A DNA stretch of 64,000 bases from Natribacillus halophilus (GTDB taxonomy: Bacteria > Bacillota > Bacilli > Bacillales > Marinococcaceae), in NCBI RefSeq assembly GCF_900100185.1, contig NZ_FNEN01000009.1, forward strand, positions 53,406 through 117,405, written 5' to 3'. Below the pieces are notes generated by a model that saw only the letters and a list, made by a program, of their open reading frames with translations, had not been told where the DNA came from and made no database searches. Position numbers and translations under genes: made by a program. This document shows, in pieces, positions 63,701-64,000 of this stretch; within the stretch, counting starts at the first letter, position 1; each line of letters starts with the position of its first letter.

Positions 63701-64000
63701 TCACACCTGCAAAGGACGACCTTTGAACGTCCAATGGAACGGCTTGGCCAAATGTTGATTATAATATTCGATATATTGAGCTAAGCGATAAGCTAAGTCA
63801 TCAATGGATGTAAAGCTAGCTCTCGGGTTGATTAAATCCCGACACAGAATACTGAACCAGCATTCGATTTGGTTGAGCCATGAGCAGTGTTTCGGTGTAT
63901 AAACGAACTGGATGCGATGACTTTTGTCTTTGAGAAATTTCTTTCGGGTTTTCTTGGTTTTTAAGATGCCGGAATGCCCTTTCTTCCCAAGTGAACCCTG
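63701..64000 (-). CDS. IS630-family transposase, C-terminal part
   Basis: The frame is open from the window edge to TGA at 63703-63701, giving the last 99 residues. YTPKHCSWLNQIECWFSIL holds the final Glu of the DDE triad and matches the IS630 C-terminal motif. RASFTSIDDLAYRLAQYIEYYN and HWTFKGRPLQV complete the typical end. The N-terminus and the first two acidic residues are beyond the window. One inverted end of the element should lie between 63640 and 63700; I could not fix it. Confidence 0.88.
   Translation of the reverse strand, partial: QGSLGKKGHSGILKTKKTRKKFLKDKSHRIQFVYTPKHCSWLNQIECWFSILCRDLINPRASFTSIDDLAYRLAQYIEYYNQHLAKPFHWTFKGRPLQV

Noticed and set aside
1..64000. tRNA or rRNA genes
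   Set aside because: None recognised on either strand by eye; a covariance search would be needed to exclude an isolated tRNA.

Overview
The window is chromosomal DNA of an endospore-forming, Gram-positive Bacillaceae-type bacterium. The gene order follows the Bacillus subtilis ribC-rpsO-pnpA to glnRA region almost step by step, and then the lexA-yneF region. Dipicolinate synthase, SpoVS, SpoVK, CotE, SirA and a SpoIIIE-type translocase show that it sporulates. Strong AGGAGG ribosome binding sites, frequent TTG and GTG starts, a moderate GC content and very acidic secreted proteins suggest a halophilic or alkaliphilic lineage. The genus cannot be fixed from sequence alone.

Layout. 1-9.5 kb: end of ribF, rpsO, pnp, ylxY, mlpA, ymxH, then dipicolinate and lysine-branch genes dpaA-dpaB-asd-dapG (dapA is absent from its usual place). 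9.6-24.3 kb: rnjB, tepA, ylzJ, spoIIIE/ftsK, ymfF-ymfH-ymfI, ymfJ, ymfK, ymfM, pgsA, cinA and a DEAD-box helicase. 24.6-35 kb: recA, rny, ymdB, spoVS, an ABC-class ATPase, miaB, ricA, dps and cotE. 35-49 kb: mutS, mutL, a 36-residue membrane peptide, a methyltransferase, miaA, hfq, a stand-alone tyrosine recombinase on the opposite strand, spoVK, hflX, ynbB, glnR and glnA. 49-55.5 kb: an AT-rich accessory segment with a decayed integrase, a Cys/His-rich small gene behind a sigma-K-like promoter, a MarR regulator with an Old Yellow Enzyme homologue, and a secreted 5'-nucleotidase. The 5'-nucleotidase abuts a nucleoside ABC transporter operon whose ATPase has lost its first half. 58.9-63.4 kb: lexA with a divergent small membrane protein in the position of yneA, ynzC, tkt, sirA and yneF. 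The window ends in an IS630-family transposase.

How the genes work together. Main themes are RNA processing and decay (PNPase, RNase J2, RNase Y, helicase, MiaA, MiaB, Hfq), DNA repair and the SOS response (recA, mutSL, cinA, lexA), spore formation, and nitrogen control (glnRA). Regulatory signals that can be read directly include LexA boxes at recA and lexA, a PerR-like box inside the dps promoter, Spo0A boxes at sirA, and sigma-K-like promoters at dpaA and the Cys/His-rich gene.

The most unusual content lies between genes. A mosaic repeat family has four copies plus a fragment, and its roughly 150-bp core is present in opposite orientations in the two long copies. Arrays of 52-bp hairpin units occur at two loci in opposite orientation. 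A further array has a period of about 51-52 bp but a different sequence. Short heptanucleotide repeats occur at four loci.
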